In this document: one piece after another, positions 1 to 9,914 of the stretch
Position numbering within the stretch: the first letter of the stretch is position 1
Layout: each line of letters opens with the position of its first letter
DNA from: Chara braunii
Lineage: Eukaryota; Streptophyta; Charophyceae; Charales; Characeae
Assembly (NCBI GenBank): GCA_003427395.1
Contig: BFEA01000243.1
Location: 1,203,822-1,229,435, forward strand
Reading direction: 5' to 3'
DNA length: 25,614 bases
Notes under the pieces: generated by a model
The model's input: the letters and a program-made list of their open reading frames with translations, nothing else
What the model was told of the DNA's origin: nothing
Database searches by the model: none
Position numbers and translations under genes: made by a program

Positions 1-885
1 ATCTCTTCTTTCCCACCCTCTTTTCTTATTTTCTGATTTATTTTATTTATCTTTATTTATCCTGAAAATTCGAATTTCTTGGCGGCAACCCTAAATCTGA
101 TTAGGTGTTAGCCTTTCTTGCTTTCGGCACACACGTTTTGACCCCGTGGGGGTAACGAAGTGCTGCCAAAATTTTCTGATTTTCTCTTACTTAGTCTTTT
201 CGGCACACTTCGACCCCATGGGGGTAACGAAATGCTGCCAAAATTTTTGAAAAATCAGATAACCCATTTCTCCCCACCTCCTCTCACACTTATTTACTTA
301 TTTATTTATTTATTTATTTATTATTTATTTATTTTCTGAAATTTCCTTTTTTTTATTTATTTGCGGCATCTCTAGTGTGCTCACCTTGGTCTCTCCTTTT
401 CCCTTTGCACATTCTTGACCCCGTGTGGGGTAGGAAAATGCTGCCGAAAATTTCAAAAAAATAAATAAATATTGTTTCCCTTCACATCTCTTTACTTATT
501 TCTTTACTTATTTTTATTATTTATTTATTTTCTTATTTATTTTTATTTTCTCTCGAAATCTCGCTGTTTATTTATTTTTCTCCCGTCTCCACCCCCCTAT
601 GCTTGCTATTTTACTTTCTTGATTAGGTCACTGATACCCTACCCTAGCCACTTAAACCTCGGTTAGGGTTTTCTTAGGGGTTTTGTAGGGTTTAGGGTTC
701 CTCAAAACCCCTCTACTTCCCCGTCCTCTTCGGGCACCCTGGACCCGAACCACCCCTCCCCCTTTGACGGCGCCCGTGCCAGCCTTGCTAGCGCCGCTCG
801 CCGCTTTCTACCACGGACTTCTCCCTACGCCCTCCGCTCACGCGGACCTCTTCTGGCCCCCTCCAGTCCGGTCCGTCATCTCCCC
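1..885 (+). repeat. 5' untranslated leader of copy A with three copies of a stem-loop motif
   Basis: This is a pyrimidine-rich, TTTA-rich non-coding leader. A roughly 45-nt motif occurs three times, at about 125-175, 197-247 and 405-454. Each copy has an upstream GCAC element, GACCCC, a 2-4 nt spacer, GGGG, then a TGCTGCC element followed by an A/T tail. CCCC and GGGG can pair as an inner stem, and the GCA and TGC parts as an outer stem. The same triplet of motifs sits in the leader of copy B. The stretch 661-710 is rich in GGGTTT/TTAGGG-like words that also recur in B. No credible ORF is present before 886. Confidence 0.75.
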
Positions 886-2961
886 ATGGCCGACGGTGCG
901 TCACACGCCGCCGACACGGCAATGACCACGGCATCGGGCTCCACACCCGTGTCGGCGGACCAGGGCCATCAGCCCTAGGGGGATCTACACACCCTCCTCA
1001 CCTCCCTCCTTGCGCCCATCCAGGCGTAACTCGCGACCCTTGCGGCCATCCAGGCGCAACTCACGACCCTCGCGTCCTTACAGGCGCAGGTGGCGACCCT
1101 TGTCGCCAGCATGCAGCAACTCCAGGACGCTGTGTGTCCGTCATCTCCTGGCTCCCAGTCCGGGTCCCCCGTCATCCGACAGGGTGGCCACGGCGGAGCT
1201 TCCTCCTCCGTTGCCCCTGACCCGACCATCTTGGTGATTGTCCACGCCCCTAGCACGACGGCCGCCACGAGCCAGGCCCCCCCTCAGTCTACGGGCGCAT
1301 CCGTCCAGATCCCGGTCACTACGGCCACGGTACAACAACTCGCTACCATGGTCTCAGCTTTTCCGGGTGCCCCGCTTCTCCCTCCCCTTCGCACGACCGC
1401 AGCGCCACCTGGCTCTCCCCCCTCTGGGATGCCACGCGCCGCTTATGCGTTCACCCCCTCCACTCTTCCTCCTGCCACCCCTCGATCGACCTACGCTCGA
1501 GGTCTCGCGGACGAGATTGCCCAGCTCCGGGCCGACCTCGCCCTCTTACGCCTTCAACCACCCCCACCCTCATAGGTGGCCGCGCCTTCGGGCGCACCCC
1601 CTACCTCCTCTACCCTTCCTCCCATGCAGGCTCGCTTTCCTCGCCCTGCACCCTATACAACTCCTTCCTACCTTCTTCCTACTCCCGCGGTTGCTCCGAC
1701 CTTTTCCACCGCAGCACCCTTGCAGCCTACCGCTGTTGCCACCGCCGCTCCCCCATGCGGCCCGGGGGCACAGTCGGCTGCGCCCCTTTCTCCAGGACCT
1801 GCGCCGACTTACTCAGCCGTGGCACAGGTCTCCGCTCCTCGATTCCCTCGCAACCAAAACGGTGGTGCACCACTCATCCGCTTGTCGGACATTGCCTTGT
1901 ATGACGGTACAGGCATACGCGTGTGTCGGTGGCTGCAGTCTACCACCCGCACACTCCAGCTCATGGGCGCCACACCCGAGACGTGGGTGGGTCACGTCTC
2001 CACGCGCCTGCGTGGCGGTCCTTTCGAGGCCTGGGAGGATTTCTATGCCTACTCCCTTCGTGAGGGTCAGACTCCGACCTTCATGGATTTCCTGGCGTTC
2101 CTCGAGGATCGCTTCTCCCGATACGACGTGACTGACGCCTTCGAGCGTGTCGTCACTACACGCTGGTCCGACTCTGGTGGCGCTGTCGGCCTGGATCGCC
2201 ACATCCAGGTCTTTCAGGACACTCGCCTCGTTTGCGACGTGGCGTTCCTCCCCGAGGCTGCCCTTATCGATCGCTTCTTGGCCAGCCTTCCGCTCGAGTA
2301 CCGCTCCGAGCTATGGCAGTACGAGTTCACATCAGCCCCACTGGCTTACGAGGCTGCCAGGGACCACCAGCGGATGCGAGCCCGTCTTCACCCCGCCTCC
2401 TCCTCCCAACCCCAGCACACGGGCTACGCCTCCTCCTCCTCTCACGGCACATCCCAGCGTCGTTCCCCTTTCCGCGGTCGCCCCCGCCGTTCCACGCAGC
2501 AGGGCCACCACTTCTCGCGCCGCTTCAGCGCACTGGAGTATGGTGAGCAGGACGCTGTTGCCCCACTGTCACCTGAGGGCGACCACAGCGACGACCTCGA
2601 TTTTTGCAATGCCGTCCACTATCACTTGGAGGACTTTACCCTCTCTGCAGCTAAGCGCCTTTTGCTCGCGCTCTCCGCTCTCTCTCTGGCACACAGCCGC
2701 CCCGGTCACGCTGGCTCCTCGCCCCCTGAGGTCCCTCAGGAGGACCTCCCTCAGGGCTTCGTTCCTCCTCGCGGTGTCCTTTCCGCTGAGGAGCGCGCGG
2801 CTATTCTTGGCCGACATGGGTGTTTGCGCTGCCGCTTGGACGGTCATACCTCCTCGCGGTGCCCTTACACTACCGCCCTCGACCGCCACTACGGTGACCT
2901 TTCTCGTCAGCGTCGTGCTCAATCCCCCCCCGGCGCCTCACGTCCCCACGGCGCCTCCTAG
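886..2961 (+). pseudogene. gag: Ty3/gypsy gag (capsid/nucleocapsid), three in-frame stops, copy A
   Basis: This is the structural polyprotein that would package the element RNA in cytoplasmic particles. I start it at the ATG at 886 because that frame runs to 2961 broken only by TAG 976, TAA 1027 and TAG 1573. The N-terminal part holds a 10-residue repeat with the pattern LAxxQAQLxT (1009-1098), probably a coiled coil, then a long Pro/Ala/Ser-rich stretch. The capsid-like core lies at about 1860-2400 (ETWVGHVSTRLRGGPFEAW, then FLEDRFSRYDVTDAFERV). A CCHC zinc knuckle, CLRCRLDGHTSSRC (CX2CX4HX4C), is intact near 2821-2862. Copy B matches throughout the core and knuckle region. The last intact stretch is about 461 codons from 1576, but it has no ATG until 1624. 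The pol frame overlaps its 3' end. Confidence 0.88.
1009..1098 (+). repeat. 30-nt tandem repeat, three units, inside gag
   Basis: Three consecutive 30-nt units (1009-1038, 1039-1068, 1069-1098) encode the 10-residue pattern LAxxQAQLxT. Unit 1 has TAA where unit 2 has CAA and unit 3 has CAG, which identifies this stop as a C-to-T change. Copy B has about two diverged units near 16640-16695, so unit number differs between family members. Confidence 0.85.
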
Positions 2962-3470
2962 CCACGGTGCAGTGTACACATGCGCCCTCCTCAGTAGTGG
3001 GCTTTCCGACATCTCCGTCACGTTTTGCCCCTCTCGCTACTGGAGTTGAGGTGTCGTAGGACTCGACAGAGTGTACTCAGCCCTCTATCGCAGTACCGTC
3101 TGCGCCTCCGCAGACCACCCCTCCTTCCCCGCCGCGACTACCGACGCGTCGAGCCATTCGCTCAGCCCGTTGCAACGAGCAGCTTGCTACTCTTGAGGAC
3201 GTTGTGTCCTCTCTTCTGGACTTGAGCATGCTCCAGGCTCGTCAGGAGCGACTCACCCTCCATGTCGCTGCACTGCGTCGCCTTCTCGCCATCTTCTCTG
3301 AACCTGATCGCACCCTCCCGATCATCCCAGTACGACTCGGGACCTCCACGAGGGTGTACTCAGCGCTGTGGGATTCCGGTTCTCAGGGCGACTTCATTCA
3401 CCCACGCGTGGTGAAGGAAGCCCGCTTACCCACGACAGGGTCTTCGACTCCCATCTCTGTTAGGGGATGA
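2898..3470 (+). pseudogene. pol: Pol N-terminus with aspartic protease, copy A (-1 frame relative to gag)
   Basis: The retroviral-type aspartic protease would cut Gag and Pol. The frame is -1 relative to gag and is open from 2898, giving a 64-nt overlap with the gag end. One TAG (3057) interrupts it. A Pro-rich linker leads to PTRRAIRSARC and a helical stretch (LSMLQARQERLTLHVAALRR). The protease core then reads IPVRLGTSTRVYSALWDSGS with QGDFIHPRVV. The catalytic Asp is in the DSG triplet at 3372-3380. Copy B has the same order. The frame breaks at 3468-3470 because about 5 nt present in B are missing near 3455-3467, which moves the downstream reading to the next frame. Use of a -1 shift is inferred from frame geometry only. 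Confidence 0.85.
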
Positions 3471-6400
3471 CAAGACCCAGCGCTTCTTCGATCAGACGGT
3501 CACCGACCTCCCCTTCTTCCTCACTCTCGAGCCGACTGATCGCTCCCCGGCGTTTCGTCGCCACCACTCCTCTGCACATTTCGATATGATGGAGACGGGG
3601 TACGACTTCATTCTCGGCACTCCGTGGTCTCGTCGGTTCCGCAGCACCGAGGCCGATTGGGCGACCAACACTCTCATTCTTAAAACGAAGAGTGGACAGA
3701 CATATCGCGTAGCTTTCATAGGTATCACGGTGACACCAGGCCCCGATCCTCCTCCCCCGGAGCCTTCAGTGCCCATACCATCTCCCTCTATCACTGTCAC
3801 CTCGCCTCGGCGGTTCGACTTCATTCGACAGGACGACGTCACCTTCTTTATGGTGAACGTGACGGATCTCTTACACTATGATCCACCCTCTCCCGACACC
3901 AAGCTCATCCCTCTGGAGCCAGATCCTCCCTCTATCTCTATGGCTCCCATCTCTACTTTCGTCCCTCTGCCATCCGTCGAGTCCACCCCGCCATCGCGCG
4001 CCGACGCTGACGCTGAGGAACTTGCACGATACACGACTGACCTGGAGCCCGCAGTTCGTAACCTCATCCGAGAGTACCACGACGTTTTCCCATCGTCGTT
4101 CTCATACGCCGGCATCCCAACGATGCGTGACGTCGAGCACTCCATTCAGCTTGTGCCCGACTATCGTGTTCACCACCAGGCACCCTACAGACTCTCGATC
4201 CACGAGGCCACCGAACTCAAGCGTCAGCTTGAGGAGCTCCTGAGACTGGGTTTCATTAAACCCAGCAACTCCCCGTGCGGTGCACCCGTCCTCTTTGCTC
4301 GCAAAGCGGATGGAACTCTCCGTCTCTGCATCGACTATCGCGGTCTCAACCGCTACGCGGTTAAGAACAGTTACCCCATGCCTCGTTTCGACGAGCTGTT
4401 CGATCGCCTAGCAGGCAACCGCTTGTTTACGAAGATTGATCTTCGTAGCGGTTACCATCAGATACGCGTCGCTGCAGCCGACCAGCCGAAGACCGCGTTC
4501 TGATCGCGATTCGGCCACTATGAGTTCACGGTGATGCCATTCGGCCTCACTAATGCTCCCGCTACCTTTCAGAGGGCGATGAACGAAACCTTTAGGGACA
4601 TCCTAGAGCAGTACGTTCTCCTCTACCTCGACGATATCCTGGTCTTTAGTCGTACCCTTGATGAGGACCTCAGACATCTCCGTGACGTTCTTGACCGCTT
4701 GCGCAGACATGGCTTCTACGCCAAGCTGAGCAAGTGCCGCTTTGCCCAGCACAAAGTGGATTTCTTAGGACACTACGTGTCTGACCAGGGTGTCCACATG
4801 GACGACGCGAAGATCACTGCTATTGCGGAGTGGNCCGCTCCCACATCCGCCAAGCAGCTTCGCAGCTTCCTAGGCCTGACCAGCTACTACAGTAACTTCA
4901 TCCGGGGATACGCTAGGTATTCCTACGTCCTTACCTCCACCCTCCTCCGGAAGAACCCACCCTGGGCTTGGACACCCCTTCACGAGGACGCCTTCCGCGC
5001 CCTCAAGAAGGCGGTGACATGCGCACCGGTTCTTCACCTACCCGATTTTGACCGCCCTTTTATCCTTACCACCGATGCGTCAGACTTCGCTGTAGGAGCA
5101 GTGCTTTCTCAGGTCTTCCCCTCCTCTCCTGATTCCTCTCATCCTCTTATCCCTCGCTTCCCACCACCTACCCCTACCACTGCTTCCCGACTGACGCCTA
5201 CTCGTCCAGCTACTGACGAGCCTTCTATTGACTATTCTCCTACCATCGCCGAGGACGGCACTTTCGAGACTCGCTCATGTGATTGTCCGATAGCCTTCTA
5301 CTCCCGTAAGCTCCTGCCTGCCGAGATAAACTACACTGCTGATGAACGTGAGGTTCTCGCAGTAGTTTATACCGCTCGACACTCGCGTCACTACCTGCAC
5401 GGGGCACCATTCACGGTGCGCACGGACAACTCTGTTGTCCAGGNTTTTCTGACAAAGCCGAAGCTCACTCCTCAACAGGCTCGCTGGTGTAGCGACCTAT
5501 CCGAGTTTAGTTTCACCACTGAGCACATCAAGGGAGAGACTAATCGGGTCGCAGATGCCCTCTCCCGGTGCCCTGACCACGACCAGGAGCACATCCTGCT
5601 CTCTTCCATCCCGGTCACCATCGTCCACCACTCGGTGATCAACGAGTTTCGCACTCAGTACCGCCACTGCCCCGACTATCGCGATATCCATGCGACCCTT
5701 CGGAGTGGCAAGACTGTCCCGAACTACTCTCTCGGGGACAACGGTCTTGTGTACTGGCACGGTTCACAGGGCACTAGAGAGCCCCGTATTTGCGTTCCCT
5801 CCACTGGACAGCTAAGGGTCCGAGCAGTAGCAGAGTTTCATGACCAGGCAGCTGCCGGTCATATGGGCTTCCACAAGACGTTGGCTCGTGTGAGCCGCGT
5901 GTACGTCTGGCCGAAGCGCAAGGACTTTGTAAAGGACTACGTCGCAGAGTGTCCCACCTGTCAGGAGGTGAACAGTGCGAACCACTTACCTTATGGTTTG
6001 CTCCAGCCTCTTCNTATCCCTGAGGGTCGTTGGCAGTCCATCTCGATGGACTTTATCGGTCCCCTTCGTCCTCCGACCCCTCGCGGTCANGATGCTATCC
6101 TNGTCGTCNTCGACCGCTTCACGAAGCNTGCACNCTTTGTTCCGTGCCGCTATGCCATCAGTGCACGCGAGGTCGCCGACATCGTGTTTGACCGAGTCGT
6201 ACGTGACCACGGCTTACCTCTGAGCATCATATCTGACCGTGACCCGCGCTTTACCAGCCGATTCTGGCGACGGCTCCACGAGGTATACGACACTTTGCTC
6301 CGCTTCTCCTCGTCTTACCATCCTCAGACTGATGGTCATACCGAGATCACAAACAGGACTCTCGGAGATATTCTTCGAAAGATTGTTCATGACGACCAGC

Positions 6401-7308
6401 AGTGGGATCTTCATCTTGCCCACGCGAAGATAGCCTACAACCACGCCGTCTCGCCAGCCACGGGGATGTCGCCTTACTACTGCGACCTCGGCTACCACCC
6501 TTGTGTTCCCGCGGACTTCCTTCGACCATCCCAGTTGCACCTCGACACGAGTTGTCGCGCGCTGGACGATTGGGTTGCACACATGACGTCGATCATGAAG
6601 ACCGCACATGAGCACATAGCCGCTTCCCAGACTTGCATGGCAGCACGTGCGAACCAATCGAGGATGGATCACCCATTCAAGGTCGGTGATGATGAGCTTA
6701 TCGACGCCCGCCACTTACAGCTAAAAGCGGACACGCTTCGCAAGTTTCGGCGTCGCTTCTTTGGCCCATGCCGCATCCTCCCGGCCGTCGGTTCTGATAC
6801 GACATCTAGCCCGGTCAGCTTTCGTGTGAAGCTGCCCGACAACCTACGCCAGGCTCGTGTGCATGATGTCTACCACGTCTCGTTACTGCGTCCTTACCAC
6901 AGACCGTCTGAGCGTTTCGCTGGACGACCATACGAGCGCCCTCCACCCATCATGGTTGACGGCCACGAGGAGTTCCTTGTTTCAGACATCATTGGTCGCA
7001 GAGTGACCGACGACAACCCTCCCCACGTAGAGTACCTCGTACGTTGGAAGGGTTACCCTGATGAGGAGGCTACCTAGGAGCCCATCGAGCACTTGCAGCA
7101 CGCTCGCATGTTGGTGCGTGCTTATGACCATGCTCGTCGTGCCGGGTTCGCTGCTGCTCCTCAGCCCACTGACCCTCCTTCTTCTCCCCCGACTGAGGAG
7201 ACCGCTGAAGTCGAGCCTGCTCCATCTGAGGCAGACCTTCAGCAGTAGTCGGATGCTTCTGAGCGTCCATAGCGCACTCGTCGTCGTCCTTCTCGATACG
7301 ACGATTGA
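3463..7308 (+). pseudogene. pol: Pol: RT, RNase H, integrase, chromodomain, copy A
   Basis: A single frame runs from 3463 to the terminal TGA at 7306, broken by TGA 4501, TAG 7075 and two more TAGs near the end (about 7246 and 7270). RT shows [36 protein letters not shown] and the catalytic YLDD at 4624-4635. RNase H shows TTDASDFAVGAVLSQ, EINYTADEREVLAVVY, RTDNS and RVADALSR, with its acidic residues present. Integrase shows an HHCC finger (FHDQAAAGHMGF, then CPTC) and a DDE core: Asp at 6049 (SMDF), Asp at 6235 (ISDRDP) and Glu at 6343, giving the classic DX35E spacing. A chromodomain follows (VEYLVRWKGYPDEEAT, then a stop in place of Trp, then EPIEHL), which would steer integration to marked chromatin. 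The catalytic residues survive, so the damage is mostly stop codons. Eight ambiguous bases fall in this gene. Confidence 0.95.
4834..6134. other. Eight ambiguous (N) bases in copy A pol
   Basis: Single N bases occur at 4834, 5444, 6014, 6090, 6102, 6109, 6128 and 6134. Six fall within 121 nt of the integrase core. Isolated Ns inside a repeated gene suggest that reads from several family members were merged in the assembly, so stop codons and indels nearby should be read with some caution. Confidence 0.9.
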
Positions 7309-8766
7309 CTCTGACTTACCTTCCCACGTTTTTGACTTCTCAGTACTCCATCCACATCAGTTTTGCTACTTCAGCTCGTCGACGCTGCGGCTCTTCCTCG
7401 ACGGCATTCCGGACTTCTCATCGTGGATGTCATCGGCAACTTCTTGGACTTCATCACGATCAGCTCTGCCTACTTCAGACGTCGTCACGCTCTTACCACT
7501 CTACCTTGTACAGTACCCTGCTTGTGTCGCATGATGGTCTCCCTTTAGCTGGGTTCCTCTGAGTTGGGCTCTCCCTTGGTATACACATAGGCATCGGGAC
7601 TGTAGCGTTGCCCTGGCTTCCCATCTTACGGATCTAGCTCCGACCTCCCTCACTTTAGGAGTCATTTGCATGATTCCCTTACCTATCATCTTTCTACCCT
7701 TCGCAGGCCCTCCCGCCCTAGTTAGGCAGCCCCGCATGCTTCATCTAGGTGCGCCCACTATACCAGGCTCCCTTGTTCCCTTGCATGGTCGACCCTCCAT
7801 AGCGGTCACCCCTTAGTCGAGCATTACCCGCCCTGATGGTCTATCTGTTAGGGTCATTGGTTTTGTTCGCTCCCAGTTCCCTACCCTTATTGAGCCTGAT
7901 GACATGTGTTTTCCCTGTCACTATGTGTGGATGCCCTTAGGAGTTTTCGACCCTTAGGCTGCATTCGCCACCCTCATAGACCATCCCACCCTTTGGTTTG
8001 CGACACACTTCTCATGTGACATATGGTTGTCTTGTTGATTGCTTTGTTGCTCTCAGACTGAGGCTACTGCCTCCGACATTTCTAGGATTTAGTTGTTCTG
8101 CTTTTGCTGTTCTTAGGACTTATACACGAGTCAGTTATTAACTAGACTGAGGCTAGTGCCTCCAACATTCTAGGATCTAGTTGTCACTACTTTCTGCTTT
8201 CCTAGGATATGTATGCTAATTAGATGCTTTTGCTTTCCTAGGACATGTATGTTAGTTAGTTGCTTCTGCTTTCACTTAGGCTGTTAGCTGCGACATTGCT
8301 ATTTTGTGACATTTTATATCCTAGGTTGCATCGCATGGACTCAGCATGGAGCTTGCTCCGCATCCTAGACTACTCAGGTTTTTTTTTCTTTGGTAGAGTT
8401 CCGCTTCTTAGCGGAAGCATGTTTGTATCTAGGCGATCCATCACAGGTCGAGGATCGTGTAGCGGACCTCGGGTTGGCCTGTGAGACCAGCCCCTTGGCC
8501 TGTTCTCACAGGCCTGTGTTGTATTCGGGGTAGGCCAGTCCTGGCCAGTACCTCTGTCGGTACCAGCCAGCTCATTCCAGTCCCTCACTCCGCTGGGGTA
8601 TACCCCAGCCATTGTCTGTTTTCCGTAGCATTCTTCACTTGCACATTTTGGAGTACGTGAGTTGGAGTCCTACGTGGGAGTTGCGCTGTGCATCATCTTG
8701 CTCCTCCCTCTTCCCCCATCTCCATCTCTACCACTAGCGGAGCACCACACCTGGTGGGTCCGCTAC
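7309..8766 (+). repeat. 3' untranslated and LTR region of copy A
   Basis: This is non-coding and matches 23231-24740 of copy B in blocks. 7816-7866 is identical to 24078-24128 over 51 nt. A hairpin at 8399-8416 (TTCCGC, 6-nt loop, GCGGAA) has a counterpart at 24488-24504. 8592-8609 is a perfect 18-nt palindrome. The last part (about 8625-8690) matches the LTR remnant at 14355-14425 upstream of the primer site of B, so this end is the LTR 3' portion. I could not fix the LTR 5' boundary. No gene is visible here. Confidence 0.75.
8055..8290 (+). repeat. Degenerate tandem repeats in the copy A LTR region
   Basis: A unit beginning AGACTGAGGCTA recurs at 8055 and 8144 (period about 89 nt), each followed by CCTCC, ACATT and CTAGGAT. 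A shorter unit containing GCTTTCCTAGGA with TATGTATG recurs near 8190 and 8228. Copy B has only one counterpart (about 24300-24345), so the array expanded in A or contracted in B. Confidence 0.7.
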
Positions 8767-8801
8767 AGTCGAGGCTGAAGAAGTTCAAACTGAAGACCTG
8801 A

Positions 8802-9914
8802 AGACATAGGAATTGTGAAGCCACGCCAGCAAGACCGGTTGAAAATTGTACTGGTGGTGACGGATTTGTCTGCAAGAGCTTGACTACAGCAAGAAGAGGT
8901 GAACGAGAACTCTATCGAGGATACGATAGTGGAGGCTGGGAGAGTAAAGGCGATCATACACGCGAGCGTGGTCGAGTGGATAGAAGAGGGAGGCACGATG
9001 AGCGAAGGAGCTGGTCAACAGATAACTACGGTAGAAGGTCGGGTGGAGGAAGGCCAACTACCTACTACGGATGCGGAGAGGAAGGGCACTACAAGAGCCA
9101 ATGCCCGAAGGCAGGAGGTGGAGGCGGAGGGGGAGTAGCCCTGAGTAAAAAATTGGAGGAATCCTTAAGTGTTGTGGGAAAGATGGCGAAACACTTTCTC
9201 AACTAGAAGAAAGAAGCCAAGGAGGCGGAGGAGAGGAAAAGGAGGAAACCGGAGGGAAAGGTTGCAAAGGAAGAGGAAACTCGGATTGAGTTGATAAAAA
9301 AGCAGGAGGAGGCATACAAGGAGCAAAAAAGAAAATGGGAATTGAACAAGATTTTGGCAGAACAACGCGAAGAATTCGAAGAACGACTGGAGGACATCGT
9401 GGATCAAAAGCTCAAGATTGTGGAGCTTAGCAAACACAAGAAGAAAGGAAAAGTGGAGATAGAAGAACCTATGGACTCTTCGGAGGAAGAAACGGAGAAG
9501 GAGACACCTCTCAAAGATAAGCGCAAGAGACGGGACTCTACAGGAGAAGTGGCGAACAGTCCCCCGGTGGTAACACCGTTGAAGGTGGGAAGGGGAGAAG
9601 ATAAAGTTGAGACCCCTGCCAGCGAGAAGAGAAAGGGAAGGGGGAGACCAACGAAGGTTGAAGCACAAGCCTCAAGGCTTGATCGTGGCGAAGACCCGTG
9701 GGAAGGGGTACCTACGGGCGCGAAGTTTGCAACAGAGGCTGCGTTCAGAAAAGCGGTAAGAAAAACTTTAGCATCCTTCTACCCTGACACCTTGAAGGCG
9801 ATGTGTAGGGGCGCCGGCTTGCAGTATTACGGTGTGAACGACGGGGTAGATATCTTAGCCGAACTCCGTGTCACCTACTACTTTAGGGAAAGGAACCATG
9901 CAGGCTCTACATAA
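8802..9914 (+). pseudogene. PLE ORF1: CCHC-knuckle relic plus charged coiled-coil protein
   Basis: The frame is open from 8802 (after TGA 8799) to TAA 9912, with one stop, TAG 9204. The first third is Arg/Gly/Asp-rich and contains YYGCGEEGHYKSQCPK, a retroviral-type zinc knuckle (CX2CX4HX4C) whose first Cys position is Tyr (TAC, one G-to-A step from TGC). A Gly run follows. From about 9207 to 9500 it is strongly Lys/Glu-rich with long helical stretches such as KKQEEAYKEQKRKWELNKIL, a probable coiled coil. Then come a basic linker (KRKGRGRPTK, resembling an AT-hook or nuclear signal) and a more globular end (FATEAAFRKAVRKTLASFYP). No in-frame ATG lies near the 5' end, so the start is lost or spliced in. 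A nucleic-acid-binding, Gag-like role is inferred from the knuckle; I do not recognise the C-terminal part. Confidence 0.7.

Larger units (their letters stand above)
1..8766 (+). mobile_element. Ty3/gypsy chromovirus, copy A (5'-truncated by window edge)
   Basis: This is an LTR retrotransposon with the order gag, protease, RT, RNase H, integrase, chromodomain, which defines a Ty3/gypsy chromovirus. The window opens inside the 5' leader: position 1 aligns with about 15615 of copy B, so the 5' LTR and primer site lie outside. Copy B (14341-24740) is collinear with it and serves as an internal reference. The copy is dead: gag has three in-frame stops, there is a frameshift near 3460, and pol has stops at 4501, 7075 and beyond. 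It is still better preserved than B. I place the right end near a 7-bp inverted repeat (8735-8741 with 8759-8765), where similarity to the LTR remnant of B runs out. The exact LTR ends are not determined. Confidence 0.93.

Noticed and set aside
661-720. Telomere-like GGGTTT/TTAGGG words near 661-710 and 16225-16270
   Set aside because: The words are irregular, and the same stretch occurs at the same place in both Ty3 leaders, so it is element sequence and not a telomere or interstitial telomeric repeat.
975-2922. Antisense and off-frame ORFs across gag and pol of copy A (for example 1238-2131 and 2147-3049)
   Set aside because: They shadow the gag frame in GC-rich sequence, are Pro/Leu/Arg-rich and show no domain; the gag frame matches copy B.
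4501-4503. TGA in RT of copy A as a programmed readthrough stop
   Set aside because: Copy B has a sense codon (CAG) at this place and the stop lies in the middle of the RT core; decay is the simpler reading, although it needs more than one change from CAG.
7309-8766. Defining exact LTR termini (TG...CA) and target-site duplications
   Set aside because: The 5' LTR of A is outside the window and both LTRs of B are truncated, so no reliable pair of ends can be compared.
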